A DNA stretch of 64,000 nt, from assembly GCF_015706575.1 (NCBI RefSeq), contig NW_024037063.1:14012927-14076926 (forward strand), in the 5' to 3' direction. The stretch is from Patiria miniata. Its lineage: Eukaryota; Echinodermata; Asteroidea; Valvatida; Asterinidae. Of this stretch, positions 1-12,835 are shown piece after piece. The notes beneath the pieces are model-generated. The model was not told the origin of the DNA, searched no databases, and worked only from the letters and a program-made list of their open reading frames with translations. The first letter of the stretch is position 1; the number at the start of each line of letters is the position of its first letter. The translations under genes were made by a program, and so were the position numbers.

Positions 1-1889
1 ATTGGGCAACAAGTAAAGCCATGAAATCCCTACTTCTCACCAAATATGACACGTCATCGCTGAGAATCCGTAGATCTAGCTGGACGGAGCCACTCAGCTT
101 TCTTTCGGTGAAATTTACGTCCCATAAAAGGCTCAAGTTGGTTGTAATGATACGCTGAGGCTCGGAAAATGAGCACGCATCCCTCGTAGAAGCTGCCATT
201 TTGTACAAGACAAATCACATGCAGGGTGAAAGGTCAGAGCCAAATTCTTCTATTGCTAAATGCACTTCAAAAATCTGTCAGATTTATCAAAAATCTGCCA
301 AATTCCCCAGAATTACTCGAAATACACTATAAACACTTAAAATCGCATGCAGATCGGTATTATTGCCTTAATTAAGATTCAAATTACATAATAAACAATC
401 TCACATAAATAGATGTGAAATTATTGGTAAATTTCGGGCAAAACGCGGATCCGGCCACGTGACGAAGTCCGTTTCCCAGTGAACCTCAGCACCTAGACCA
501 GCCAACCTGTGCACTATGCAAGGGTTTGTTTCAAAGGATTGAAACTTTTTAAAACAAATGTACCATTTTTTTTCAAATTTGCTATGTTTCTGTCAAAATA
601 CCATTTGTGCAGAATTCTGCCAGACTAAATCTGCCCAAAAAAATCCATTCTGTCAAATTTTCTGTCAATCCCGTTTTTTTTTAAACAAAAAATATGTCAA
701 AGTTAGCCGAGAATCGGATAAAACGGTCACACAGACATGCATATTAATTATGCGGCACGTGCACACGTGCCGGCCGCGCCGCCGGGGGGGGGGGGGGGGT
801 GTCCAACAAGTGCTAAACTTAGTTTATTTTCCAGCCTGTTTTATCATGGAGGAATAAATAGACACATTCGAAGAAAACATTCTAGATGTACGATGACAAG
901 TAACACGAGTACAAGCTCTAAGATAATTTGAATTGACAAATAATCCCTCCACATGGGATTTTGTTTGCCCATTCGCCCATTTATGGGTTCGTTTACCTCA
1001 CTTGGGTTTCGAGGGGACTCGAGTGTAAGACCACGAGCCCTGAAACCCCCAATGTATTCCCAATCGTAATGCAATTCACATCTGACGGCACCATAAATTA
1101 ACAAATTGAGAAAACGTCCCCCTCTGTATACATGAGATCTGCATATTTATCACTCGGGTATACATCGCGAGCAAAATGATGGTAATTCCTCTTCTTGGAA
1201 ATGACAGCATACTAGGTGCAATATCACAGGATGCGTGAACATAATTATTTACTTACAATCAATGTTAAGTAGGACAGGACTGGATATTTCATGATATTTT
1301 GACAGTTTTTCATATTTTTGAATGTTTGCAAATGGTGCGGTCATGGTGAACATTTTCCTTAACTTATTAACTCTGATTTATAGGTCCAACCCCGCTTTGT
1401 TGCGGGGGGGGGGGGGACATTTTCGCAGGAGACATAATATGGGCTTAGTCACGGTAAAGCTCTTTATTCTTGTCTAGAAGTGCCGTTGCCCGTGGTGGGC
1501 TAAGCAGTTTATTTAGCACGGTACCTATGACGTCATGATACCGACGGGCGACAGGCAACCCATATAAACAGATCAACAGAATGGTTAACAAATTAACCAA
1601 TCATTGGTACATATTAACCGATTGTTGGTTATTTCAACCAATGATTGGTTATGTTATGTTAACCAATGTTGTTTTTAGAGTGCACTAATTTACGTTCAAC
1701 TTTTAAGAACCATTTACACTTCAAGAGATATGCAGTACACAAGATGTTTAGGCCTACTTTTTGCTGAAAATTGGCATCACGTGTCAGACCAAAACATCAG
1801 TTCTGTTAACAATTGATATAACATGGTCTCCGTATTACATGTGAGAAAATAAATCATAAGCCCACGTTTAACTGCGCCACTCTAATCTC
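1..1889. other. intergenic, no gene seen
   Basis: I see no supported gene here. Local features are a long G-tract near 785-800, a second G-tract near 1405-1420, and at 1577-1668 a cluster of AACCAAT/ATTGGTT motifs in both orientations that could fold into short hairpins. Short open frames near 558-1104 have no recognisable domain and cross homopolymers, so I treat them as chance. Confidence 0.5.
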
Positions 1890-2350
1890 CACTAGCTCCT
1901 GCCTTAAAGGGAATGTACAACATTTGCTTTTGCTGCAATTTTCAGAAATAAGTTGGAGGATTAGTTTGTTATAGCAAATATTGACTTGTTTCACGTTTTG
2001 GGCTTGTTTACGCTGAAAAAAAACCCCAAGAAAACCAATCATTTTCTTGTAGTCCAGTTCCCCGTAAAGACTTTGGGGAATTGTAAAATCAAGGAATCAC
2101 TCTAGCAGGTTTGCACCCCTTCACAGGTGTGTAATCTATTGCAAAGAAAATGCGGAATAACTAAATATGAAAAAACTAAGAGCAGTTTTTGAAAAAAAGT
2201 CAGTTTTTTTCCAACGCTGGTCGGCCGACCAGCGTTGGAAAAATACAGTTTTTCTTGAAAATGTCAGCACACCAGGAGCCACGATTTTACAGGGTGCTTT
2301 TTAGACTGTCAATCCCTAACAATTCAGTAAGGTATTTCGTGATAATTGAT
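1890..2350 (+). repeat. interspersed repeat family A, copy 1 (central palindrome)
   Basis: This stretch aligns by eye over about 450 bases with 8040-8530. Shared blocks include the GTACAAC...GCAAATATT block near the start, the TAGTC(C/T)(A/G)GTTCCCC block, and the ending CAGTAA...ATTTC(G/A)T(G/A)AT. In the middle (2206-2243) sits a perfect 38-base palindrome with half-site CCAACGCTGGTCGG flanked by T/A runs. No open frame of note. It looks like a non-autonomous repeat whose class I cannot assign; no clear terminal repeats were found. Confidence 0.6.
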
Positions 2351-2799
2351 CATTTCGTTTTTTGATGTTGTATCTTCCTTTTCAATCAGTTCAGACGTGT
2401 TGCACTCCGTCGACCACCTAGCTGGCTGTTATGATAGGATTGTTGTTTTGCATTCAACCACCATTTTGTATAAATACTACAAATCATGCATGGATCATCA
2501 TCATACCCACGTAAGTTTTACTCCACTTAACACAAAGGAAACTGGACAAACAATACCACGGATTTATATACAAAAGTGGACAAAGATGATAAGATTGTAG
2601 ATTTAATAGTGAAGAGTAATTATTCGGTTTGAGGAGAAAATCGTACTATACATGCGAATTGGAAATAATGAAACACCCGTTTTTACCCATTAATGTCACA
2701 GATAATTCATGTTTATCCATGAGAACGGACAATGACATCAACAGCATTGTTGTTAGTTACTCAACTAGTTACAATACATTAAAGCATTTTAAAGCTACC

Positions 2800-2880
2800 A
2801 CACAGTAGCCTAGTGGATAGCGAGATGAGCTATGGATACAAAAATCCCTGGTTCGAATCGACGTCGTCGCTGCTCATTTT
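2800..2880 (+). repeat. tRNA-like SINE head
   Basis: The sequence holds an A-box-like block (AGTAGCCTAGTGGATAGCG) and, about 35 bases on, a B-box match GGTTCGAATC. This is the order and spacing of an RNA polymerase III promoter in a tRNA-derived SINE. The intervening anticodon region does not fold as a proper tRNA, so a functional tRNA gene is unlikely. The 3' body probably continues past 2880 but I cannot place its end. Confidence 0.45.
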
Positions 2881-3130
2881 CATCAGCAATTTTTTCTTCT
2901 CCAAATTTATCACTGAGATAATTTTAAATTAAGGGGAAAATAGAACGAGAACCTAAGTCTTGCAATGATTCAAAGGAAAAACTGAATTATTCATGACATT
3001 GCCCCTTACCCTCCTAGGAAAAAAAATTACACGGGCCGGAGGTGGTGCTCAATCGGGAACAATTAAGGAGGACGACAGCGCAACCTGCCCCGCCCCCGCC
3101 CCCAGATCCCGTGTACACCTTTAATCATTA

Positions 3131-3519
3131 GGCCAAAAAAAAAAGTCTCCGGTTTCTGGTATGCGCGCGCGTCGCCGTAGCCATGCGCGTCGGCAAAATG
3201 AAAAAGTTTATTTTTTCAATGAAAGATGATGCCTCAAAACCGCCAAGCTCACTGGTTTGACTTGAATTCTGCTGCTGCGCAATTTCAACGTGTTTTTAGA
3301 TGGGGTTATGATCGAGAATAAGCTTTATGTGGCCTCTCTGGACTCCCATATATTTGCGCTAAGTTTAGTCGGGCACCATTTGCAGTCACCAGCCGACATT
3401 TGAAGCAAAAAAGTCAGGTAAAAAAAAAAAAAAGTCAGGTAAAAAAAAAAAAAAGCCGCGTCGCCGCACCACTTTTTGGACAAGCTCCATACCAGAAACC
3501 GGAGACTTTTTTTTTGGCC
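3131..3519. mobile_element. Harbinger/Tourist-like MITE, copy 1
   Basis: This 389-bp element starts GGCCAAAA and ends TTTTGGCC. Its terminal inverted repeats are about 30 bases; the inner part reads AGTCTCCGGTTTCTGG on the left and its complement on the right. TTA flanks both ends (3128-3130 and 3520-3522). A TTA target duplication with GG-starting termini is typical of PIF/Harbinger MITEs. A second copy lies at 13014-13388. No transposase is encoded. A short AAAGTCAGGT plus poly-A unit is doubled near 3410-3445. Confidence 0.8.
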
Positions 3520-3522
3520 TTA

Positions 3523-4632
3523 TGAGGTTATAAAGACGGCATTAACATAACAGACCTTTGCAATTTTGGCCATAACAAAATAGAAAATTGTGTATCGAAC
3601 AAACACTTCAAATACATCTTAACGTTATATTTCGTAAATTTTAGCCAGACTCCGATTAAACAACTGGAAATTACTGATAGTGTACAGTGATTACAACCCA
3701 AGGTTTTAAAAACACAAAACCTGTACAATACAATAATTAAATATGATATGACAATTAAACATTCAAATTATCGTGCCGTTTTATTATAATATAATGGTGT
3801 GCTGTCACATGAACGATTTACAGTCTCGGGAAATTTCATTCCGCCGTGCTAAATCCAAATTGTGACTGGAAACTCCCGCAGATTCCTCGGACGTAGTTGG
3901 TTCACTTCGACTGTTGTTTACATGTACATGTTTCTTAAACAAAGTTTGAAGTTGTTACCACATCCATCAAATCCTATCCAGACCCATTGTCGGGTCGTGC
4001 ATTAATAAACAATCTTTCAATTTTAGACATGGTACATGCTCCGTAAAATGATACATAAAACACAGCTTTCATGATCATAAATTCATCAATAATTGAACAT
4101 ACAACAAAGAATAAGAGTAAGGATGGTTAAAAAAGGTTTGGAGTTGAGATCATGTTTAATAGGACCAATTATTAGTTGATGCAGCTTCAGAAAAAGGGTA
4201 CCGATAATATTATATTTTTGCCTACATGTCAAGCCACATTAATCTGCATCTCACAACTTGGTTGCGCTTTTTCCCGATCTGATTACGTCCCCGTTACGCT
4301 CTACTTTTCTAATGGTTCCTGTCAATGCTTGTCGGGGTGCATACGTTCCCCAAAACCTATGTTCCCCAACTCTAACCCTAACCCTATAACCATCTAACCC
4401 ATAACCCTAAGGACTGTAACATATAGGTATTGGGGAACATCGTGCAGAACCCGTTTCGGGTACTATGAGGAAAAAGTCTGACGTACCAAGTGCTGAGTTT
4501 CACTGTTCAAACTGAAACCTGCACTTTTGGGTTTTTTTTCTTTGGAACTGCACTTGACTTGCAATAAACTGAGGTAACTTTTGAGTTTCCGGACGTACGG
4601 TGCTTGATTTGGCTCGTCTTTACCTATACTAA
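3523..4632. other. intergenic, no gene seen
   Basis: No supported gene. Near 4345-4440 a short inverted pair (GTTCCCCAA / TTGGGGAAC) encloses a few CCCTAA-type words. This looks like the remains of a small MITE rather than a telomeric repeat. The segment is the 3' flank of the receptor gene on the minus strand. Confidence 0.45.
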
Positions 4633-5586
4633 TCAACACAGTCTGCGCAGAGCAACGAACGGCGATAGGAACAGCTCTCTGGCGCGATGTCTGAATGCAT
4701 CATTCATGGCGAAGTAGATGACGACGTTCCAAAGACTGTTGGAGAATTGGAGCCAGTACAGAGCGAAGAACACACCCCAGGGTTGGCGAACATCAGCCAG
4801 GACGCAGGCAACGCCCACGATGGTAATAGGAGCCCAACATGCGTAGAACGTGAACGCCATGATGCTGCACATGCGAAAAAACTTGATGGCTTTGCGCGTT
4901 TGTCCGCCTTGCTCGGTAAGCCTGGACATCATGTGGGCTCTGGCACGGGCGTGTTTCTTCATTCCCACCCAGGCCAGCACTGAGGTGATGCAAACGGTGG
5001 CCAAACTCGGCAGGACGAACAAGCCAACGTTTAGGGTGAGTGACAAGAGCTGGCTTTGGTAGGTGATGGTACAGGCATGGAGTAGAAAGACGTACTTATT
5101 GAATATCTGGCGGGTCAGGAACAGAGTGGCGAAAAAGGGGACTGGAGTGACCCAGCAGAAAGTCAGCCCAGCCAGTATTTTCTGCTTGGTGACGATTCGG
5201 CTGTATCTAAGAGGACGTGTCACGGCAATGTAGCGCTCAATGCTCAGTAATGTCAGTGTCAGTAGAGAAGCCTTCTTGGCGACTGCCTCAATGCATGCCA
5301 CGACCAGACACATGGTATCACCAAAGGGCCACAGGTTGTACACCGAAGGGTACATAGACGTACTAGCTACCAGACCAGTAGCCAAGTCAGCCAGGGATAG
5401 GGACATGAGTAGCAGTCCATGGCAGTTACGGAGCGAGGGTGTGGATCCTATCGTGATCAGAGCTACCAGGTTGCCTGCTGTGGTCAAGGTAGAAATAAAA
5501 AAGATGGTAGCAACTTTAAGCCCGCAGATGATGTCGGTGCAGGTTGTAAAACGGAAAGCGTCCAAAGAAGTGCCATTTCCAGACAT
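4633..5586 (-). CDS. rhodopsin-like (class A) G-protein-coupled receptor, orphan
   Basis: A single uninterrupted 317-residue frame encodes a seven-helix receptor. Visible landmarks: an N-glycosylation motif at N4; GN in helix 1 (N39); LSLADL in helix 2 (D67); C93 at the top of helix 3 and a cysteine in loop 2 (HACTITY) for the conserved disulfide; ERY (117-119) at the foot of helix 3; FLPS-like proline in helix 5; CWAP in helix 6; and NVVIY (287-291) in helix 7. The helix-7 motif lacks the usual proline of NPxxY. Counting from C93, position 3.32 is E100 rather than the aspartate of amine receptors, so an aminergic ligand is not supported. The C-tail is very short (about 25 residues). Intronless rhodopsin-like receptors often belong to lineage-specific expansions. 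It should sit in the plasma membrane; ligand and G protein are unknown. Confidence 0.9.
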   Translation of the reverse strand: MSGNGTSLDAFRFTTCTDIICGLKVATIFFISTLTTAGNLVALITIGSTPSLRNCHGLLLMSLSLADLATGLVASTSMYPSVYNLWPFGDTMCLVVACIEAVAKKASLLTLTLLSIERYIAVTRPLRYSRIVTKQKILAGLTFCWVTPVPFFATLFLTRQIFNKYVFLLHACTITYQSQLLSLTLNVGLFVLPSLATVCITSVLAWVGMKKHARARAHMMSRLTEQGGQTRKAIKFFRMCSIMAFTFYACWAPITIVGVACVLADVRQPWGVFFALYWLQFSNSLWNVVIYFAMNDAFRHRARELFLSPFVALRRLC

Positions 5587-8039
5587 TTTGAGGTGTTTCG
5601 GTTGTTCGATTTGGATTGCGCGTCTGTTCTTAAATAATTACCGAGAGAAGTCAGTGAAACATGCAGTTGGAATTATTTGTGTCGAACAAGTTTCTTTTCT
5701 ACTGCTATGTCGTAAAAAATCGTCACCAAAACGTCGCTCAGTTTTGTGAAAATGATAGCAGCCAATACTTCAGACCTCGTACAGATGCACCAATTGTTGC
5801 CAAGACTATGAACATAAAATGGAGATTGTGGTAAATCTTTATGCTCGTTGATGAATAAAGGTTCTGGTGTAACTGTTCCAACCCTGCGTGCGCGTCTATA
5901 TTATAAGGTTAGTTTTAAGCATGCGCAGTATAGACTTCATCACTAATTAGAGAAAAAAAGAACACAAAAGGATACAGTTCTGCAGATACCTCTGTGGAAT
6001 ACTTTCGACATTACCAAATGAATAATGCATGATGGAGTGACTACTGACGAATCAAAATTCATCCAAACGACGCACGTCATCAAGGCGGTAAAGGTGTGAT
6101 CAAGCCTGCACGTACTTCACGTCTTTAGCGGTAGTAGGTTTTCCCGGATATACTTGAACACTTCCATCATTAAAATTCCATGGAAAGCAGCGCAGGCGCG
6201 GTTCCAGAGCCTATATTTTAGGGGGGGGGGGGCAGATTTTTTTTGCAGAAAATAATGTAGACCTGTTTTTTTCTCCGGACACGAAGCCTCCAAAAACCAA
6301 TTGGTTAGGGGGGGGGGGTCTTACAATATTTTCAATAGGGAGCGCTCATCAAATGCTATCATTCAACTATATTACAATGTAGGCCTATACCTAATAGTGT
6401 ACAAGTTCCCCCTTCTCACGAATGGCTACGCCTCTGGTGGACATGTGCGTTATTAGTAACACATTTCCAACAGTTTTCAAGGGGGGGGGGGGTGTTACAC
6501 ACCCACACCCTCGCACACACGTGTGTAAATGCCGGCAATCGTGGACGCCCCATTGTCCCTAATCCTCATTCCTTTGTTTGTACTCTTTTTAGCGACAGCT
6601 CTCATTGGTTTTGTACACGATTTGAGACCGTGGACGTTTGGTCAATCGTGGACGTATTGTCTGCACCCCAATTCTTTTGTCCTACGTCCACGATTGCCGG
6701 TGTGTAAATAATTACACCCCCGCACACACAAATCCTCTGGATCCGCGCCTAGTCGGTTATACGAATTTTTTTTTTTGGGGGGGGGATGGCAAAGACAGTT
6801 CACAGTGTGACGTCACCTTTTGATATTTGCTATATACTGCTATATATTTAACTTTTTGGGCATTTTTTTTTTTGGGGGGGGCCTAAACAAAAGTTTTGGG
6901 GTCTAAAGCCCGCCCCCCCCCCCCGTAGAACTGTGCCTGGCATAACTATGGGGTGCATGCACCCCCACTTCCAGGCTAGGCGGGGGAAGAGCACGGACAT
7001 CCGCTGGGGCGCGAGGCGCACCCCCCCCCCCCCCGACACCTCCCCCCCCCCATCTCACGGTTACACCGCTGATTGAAAGATGCTTTAATCTCGTTCCAGA
7101 CTGTCTTTGGCGTCAGGCCTTCATTATTGATTCCGATGCCCAATTTTCATCAACAAATTTCGTTTTTGGTGCCGTGTTATTCGCGATTGTCCAGATTCTA
7201 ATTCGTCCCAGTTTGGCGAAATTTGCTTAATTGAAAAAAAAATAAGTCAGAATTTTTTTCTCATTAGTTTTCGCGCTTTATATTCAGTGCGTGCATTCCT
7301 CGCATGGCGAAGGCGGAAATGGAAGGACGATCACAATGACACTTTGAAGTAATTGTCCAATTAATGTTTATGCTTGCTGTCGAATGTTCTTTGTAACGCC
7401 TGAAAAGATTAATCCATAAACGAAGTATATTATGTCCGTTTGCCCTTTATTTAAAATTACAGGAATGGACAATCCCAGCAAAATGTGTCGTGCATGTCAT
7501 GCCTGATTTTCACGGTGATTCATAAAGTTAGAGAAGACCTTTTCGACGGAATTCAGAAAAAAGGAGTAAACTATAATTTCACAAAACGTATACGTAATAA
7601 TTCAAAGAAAGTTAACAGATTGGAAACATATCAAACTGTATGATTTCAGCTTACTACTAACGAGATTAAATGACCGAAGCATATGACCCAAGCATTTAAA
7701 TGAGATGAATACGAGATGAATTTTCCCCAAACGAGCTTGGACGACTTAGAATCTTAAATGACACTGCACCGCAACAATTAAATTTATTGGTGCAAACTTG
7801 AAATTAAAATAAAAAGTGGAGCTCAACAATGTTAAGGGACGAAGCTAAAGTGTCGTTATTGGGAAATCGTGTAATGTAAGTGTTGCAATAGCTGGCAAAA
7901 CCTACACATTGGCAAATATCATAGAACTGCTCAGCACAAATTTATGTGTTCAGCATTAATCAACGGACCATTGAAATGTGGTATGGATAACATGACTGTT
8001 TGGCTAGTACTGTTTTTGTTAAGCAAATATTTGCTACAG
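5587..8039. other. intergenic with G/C homopolymer tracts, no gene seen
   Basis: No supported gene. Long G or C runs occur near 6222, 6310, 6480, 6778, 6875, 6912 and 7021. Short remnants such as ATGGCTACGCC (near 6420) and GGATCCGCGCC (near 6738) resemble ends of the G-rich hAT MITE family seen intact at 43924-44134. I read this as an accumulation of decayed G-tract MITEs. The stretch 7070-8035 shows nothing further. Confidence 0.45.
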
Positions 8040-8530
8040 CAAATCTTTTAGCTTTGCAGGTAATGTACAACTTTTGCTGTTGCTGTAATTTCAGAAATGG
8101 ACGGATTTGGGAGTTAGTATTTCATAGCAAATATTGTGACACGGACCTGTAACTGTTTGAAGTTTCGTGTTGAATGCTGGAAAAACCAAGAAAAAAATGC
8201 TGTTTTTGTAGTCTGGTTCCCCGACTCTGCTTCAGACAAAACGGAGCAATTTCTAGATGACAGGGAAATGTCAGGTCAGGGGAACCAGACTAACTGGTTT
8301 TCACCCGTTCAGAGATGTGTAACCGATTGCAGACAAAATGTGGACTAACTAAATTCAGTGAATTGGGGCCAGTATTTAAAAAAGTCAGTTTATTTCAACG
8401 ATGGTTGGCCAACCATCGTTGGAAATTTATACGAAAATTTTACTATTCTGGAAAATGTTTTCAAAGTATTCTTGAGACTATTCACTTACAGTCCAGTAAT
8501 TAAGTTACATATTTCATAATTATTTGGTAG
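8040..8530 (+). repeat. interspersed repeat family A, copy 2 (central palindrome)
   Basis: Second copy of the repeat at 1890-2350, same orientation and same block order. Its palindrome (8396-8421, 26 perfect bases, half-site CAACGATGGTTGG) differs from copy 1 at two core positions per arm, and each change is mirrored in the other arm. Between the shared blocks this copy also carries an inverted pair, GTCTGGTTCCCC (near 8210) and GGGGAACCAGAC (near 8279), which copy 1 has largely lost. Confidence 0.6.
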
Positions 8531-10996
8531 TTTTTTTATGATGTTTGCAAATGTTGATCAATTACTTTTAAGTTAAAGCAGGTCCGCAAAATCGGCGTCT
8601 GCCGTGAACCATTTACAAACAGTATGCACCACATTAAGGTGAAGCTGGTAACCTATTTTTGCTTAGCAAGTATATACTGTGCTTATCAACTTTTTTGTGC
8701 TTAACGTCAACTCCATGAAATTAGCCGTAGTGGGGCAGCAGGTGTGCGGTAGCATCATTCAGTGTCCTCCGATTTGAAATTTCCTTGACGTTATATAACA
8801 GGCCGTGCGTAGAGTCGTCTTGATTAGACGATGTCATTAGTATAGGGCCTATGCCCCCAGCAGAAAAAAAGAAACAATCAACGGAGATCCTGACATTTGG
8901 GACTTCGGTGGCCTTGAATTGTCGCTGGAAGACGGCAGTGTTCTACCAAATGATGTGTGATCCAAACTGTTTTGACGTATACTTTGGTATTTCGGGTTTT
9001 TTTGTACCTAACATTTGATTAGTGCTTCCACACTCCAGTAGGCCCCTCCAACATTTTCCCTGAATTTTTTTTTTAATCTTCCGTTTTTGTGTGTGTTTGT
9101 TCGGTTTTGTTCATAGTCTTTCATAGTGGGCATATAGCATATACTTCTGATGGCATATACATGTACTGCATATGCAGTTTAACTGCATTGTTATTGACTG
9201 AGTATTATGTGTTTACAATTGTTTTACTACTATTTTTGTGTTTCATTTATTGCTTTATAGTGGTCACAGTATGCTTTTAGCACCTGTTATTGACAAGCTT
9301 AGGCTTATTATGGCTTGAATTAATTGCTTTGTCATTTACAATTTTACTTATTTGTTTTTCCAATACAAAATTTATATTTATTTTCCTTTATTGTACGTGC
9401 TATATGAATTGTATTATGTTCATGGTTGAATATAAATAAATGTTATATTGAATTGAAACCCTCGTCAAAAAACTAGAATGAAACATATTAAACAAAATGA
9501 ACGAATACATTTTTAATATTAATTTTCAATTCACTCCATCTGAATGAGTTCAAAGAATGTAGAGATTGAGAATGGTATTTTTTGGTAAACAATTATGTAT
9601 TTTTATCGGGAAAAAAAATATGCACCATGCACAATCTTCAAGCATAGTGTGCTTCTCGTCCCAAACCTGCATTAGAAGTCAGACAGAAATGGAGGATCGG
9701 AAACCAGTCTTAAAGTGCATAAAATTTGTCAAATTTACCCTCATTCTATTGAATAACATTTCATGTTTGTATTATATAGGCCCTAGACATTGTCTATTTG
9801 TCCTTTTTAAAAATTTTTTATTTTAGCAACACCTTAGATTTGTACAATAAGTCTAAGGTGACTCAACAAATGTTTTGATTTTGGTCCCGATTGGACACCT
9901 CATGTGAATGACATCAAATAATGACTAGAAACCTCATCATCCGGTAGCATTGATAAAAATGAAATTATGGCGCATTTCAGCCTCCCTCAATGACAAAAAT
10001 GATTGATGAGTTTGCAGACATACACTGACAATATGTCTTCAAGTTGATAAGAAAAACCTGATGAATCAGCGTTGTTTTTCCATCTTCATTAAAATGTCAA
10101 ATGTCATTTCACGTCCATCCTTGAGTTGAAGTGGGCGTTCTCATTACACGTATCATGAGTTTTGTACCACAACATTTCGTCCATTTTTACACCTTTGTTA
10201 AGTGGCAAGTGTTTTCTGTTCCTTGTTCCGTGGTTCAATGTGAGGGTATTTTCCGTTTCACGCGAAGAAGGCACCAAACTGCGTAGCTTGCGCATTTAAT
10301 TTCCTGAGCTTTGGATTTCAGTCCCGCTCGGGAATTTCATGACACATACGTTTACAAAAGTAACACAACAAATAACGTTCAATGAAATTGGGCAGTTGCA
10401 TCAGCAAGATATTAAACACGTAAATTAGGGTCTAAAATGACTTTTGAGAAAGTGTTATGGGATATACAGCTTTTTCACAGAACATAATACGAACTTGCAG
10501 ACCAAAGTGACCAGTTTGTTAATTGGAGTGATCACCTTGAGGAAATGATTTAAAAAAAAAAAAAACATAACAAAAATCAGATCAAATTCTTTGTATAAAA
10601 CATATTTTCGTATCACCGATAGGCCTTCGAAAAATGTTGACCATACCCTTATGTTGAAACCATTAACGAAATAGAGTGCTTTAACTAAGAATTAGAAACC
10701 GCATTCGTACCAGACTCTCTGAAACCGCTTGAAATGGAATGAACATTATTCTATCTTATTGAATAAACAAGTTGCGGATTGAACGGAAAAGCTACAACTT
10801 TGTAGCCTAAAATCGCGCAATAATGGGGGGTAAATTCATTTTCGAACCGTATCGGACGCCTTCCCTGTCTGTTAAAATGCTCCTGTAAAGTATAATGGTG
10901 ACGCAAGTCTACAGGCTTGTCACTGTGTTTCTTTTGGTTCCCCTATATAGATTCGAAATTACATGTATATTAAACCTGCCAAATTATTTCTCTATG
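8531..10996. other. intergenic, no gene seen
   Basis: AT-rich sequence without a recognisable gene or clear element. Short open frames (for example around 9566-9826) have no domain features. A weak inverted pair, CACCTTAGA/TCTAAGGTG, sits near 9830-9860. Confidence 0.4.
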
Positions 10997-11465
10997 CATG
11001 GTGAGTAAAAAAACAGGACACCAACTGTCGGGACCATTTTTTTAACTGAAGTCTGCGTGTAACACTTTCAAAATCTAGAATTTGAAAGCCCAATTCGTAT
11101 GCTTTCTTTTAGTACAAGAATCATTCAAACCACTTTTCAAGGTATACGGAATTTTAAACACAAACACCGTTTTAAACTTCTGTCCACGGATCACAAAAAA
11201 GGTACGTCTTTCAGCAAAACGAAACAATTCACATAGGGCTAGGGATGTATGTGAATTGTTTTCGTTTTGCTGAAAGAACACTTACCTTTTTGTGTGATCC
11301 GATGACAGAAATTAAAAAGTACATGAGTGATTTGAATGATTCTTGTACAAAAAGAAAGCTTATTAATTGGGCTTTCATATCCTAGATGTTGAAAGTGCTA
11401 CATGCAGAACTTAATTAAATAATTTGTCCTGCCATTTGGGTTTCCTTTATGTTTTACGCACCCTG
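10997..11465. mobile_element. TA-flanked hairpin MITE (Tc1/mariner-like), copy 1
   Basis: A 470-bp element that is one long imperfect inverted repeat. The left end reads CATGGTGAGTAAAA and the right end is the complement of CAGGGTGCGTAAAA. The arms match through CACTTTCAA, AGCCCAATT, AAGCTTTCTTTT/GTACAAGAAT, GGATCACA and a central stem around TTTCAGCAAAACGAAA. A related copy lies at 14621-15010. CAGGGTG ends next to TA suggest the Tc1/mariner superfamily, but the TA duplication is clear only on the right. No transposase frame. Confidence 0.7.
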
Positions 11466-12835
11466 TATATGCCTAGTATAGTAACCCTTTGCATAATTCC
11501 ATCTTCACTGCAAAAGTTGGGTTTTTGACGTTACTACGCGTTGCTGAGAATAGAAATCTGATAACTTTGGTACTAAAAAGGGATCTGCTTGGTCTTAGGA
11601 AAAAAATAATCAGGAATTATTGCCACAAGGCAAGTTTTAGCGCTCCAGACATGCTCTGGCAAAACGGAAAGCGGTGTGTTGCTTTCTCAAGACAAAGTGC
11701 AAGCCTGCGAGGAAACTTTCAACGTAGACGCCGGGATAGGCAGCAATTCTCGATGTCTATTTTTCAACGTCATCATCTACAATAATTATTTCTTTTTACA
11801 GAAAAAATGACGAATCCACCTTCAAAATTTGTCGTACCATGTGGAAATTGCAATCACGGCGCCGAAAGGCCCGATGACTATTGGCGCCATATACATGCAT
11901 AATTATATACATGTACTTGTAGTATTTTTTTTGGACAAAATTTACCGGGGGGGGGGGGCACGTGCCCTCGCGGCCTTCTCCCTGGATACGCGCCTGGATG
12001 AGTCTTACAAATTGCAAAATCCTGAAACCACACTGGACGTTGCAAAATAATTCAAAGGGGGTGGGGTGGGGGGGGGGGGGGTTAGGGGGAGGACGGGGAG
12101 GCTGATAACATCTTTTATCAAGTGGCGCTATTCATAATACAAGCTGGTATGATTACTGTTGTACGTTATTAGGCCAAGAAAAAATACGTCCGCCTCAAGA
12201 AAAGAAATGAGGACCTTATTTTATATATTTACTCGCACATAGGGTTTTCCAAAACCCTTCGACCCCCGCCCAAACACCCTACTCCCAAGTACGGACATGG
12301 CAGTAACTGCAAATATTAGCTTATAAATAACGATCAGGTCACAACAGAATAAAGTAGGCCTAAATTAGGTTTGAAATTTTAGTTTTTGAATTTTGTCTTT
12401 AATAAAAAATATTTGGCATTCAGAACTTAGTAACTCTGGATCTTGAAGAAAATTTCAGAAGTTAAAATCGGTGCAAACGTCCTCCAACTGTCTACCAAAA
12501 GATTTTTAATTTCAGTTTTTTATAAATGAATCAAAATTTTCCCCGTTTTCTTTTTGCAGTTTGTCTGGCGTTGGAATAGTCATCAAGAAAGTTAGAGGTT
12601 GTTGGGACTGATTTTGCTATTAGAGTGACGATGTAGTGAAGCGGAATCTACGAGGCATGCATGGACACAATGTGCACTTGCACTTGCAGATCCAGGCTCT
12701 GTTTTCGAATCGATCCAGATCTGTGGTAGCTTTTCACTTGGATTCGTTTCCATATTAAAAACGAAAAAGAAAGGGAGCGCCCCCATGCAGCGTCACATGA
12801 GGCCTCCCCCTACTTCAGTCTGCCCTCCCAATAAA
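11466..12835. other. intergenic, no gene seen
   Basis: No supported gene. A G-tract near 11947 followed by GGATACGCGCCTGGATG, and another G-tract near 12057-12090, look like remnants of G-rich MITEs. The 98-residue frame at 11489-11785 has no recognisable domain. Confidence 0.4.

Noticed and set aside
4360-4410. telomere-like CCCTAA words
   Set aside because: Only a few imperfect copies inside a small inverted-repeat remnant, not a tandem telomeric array.
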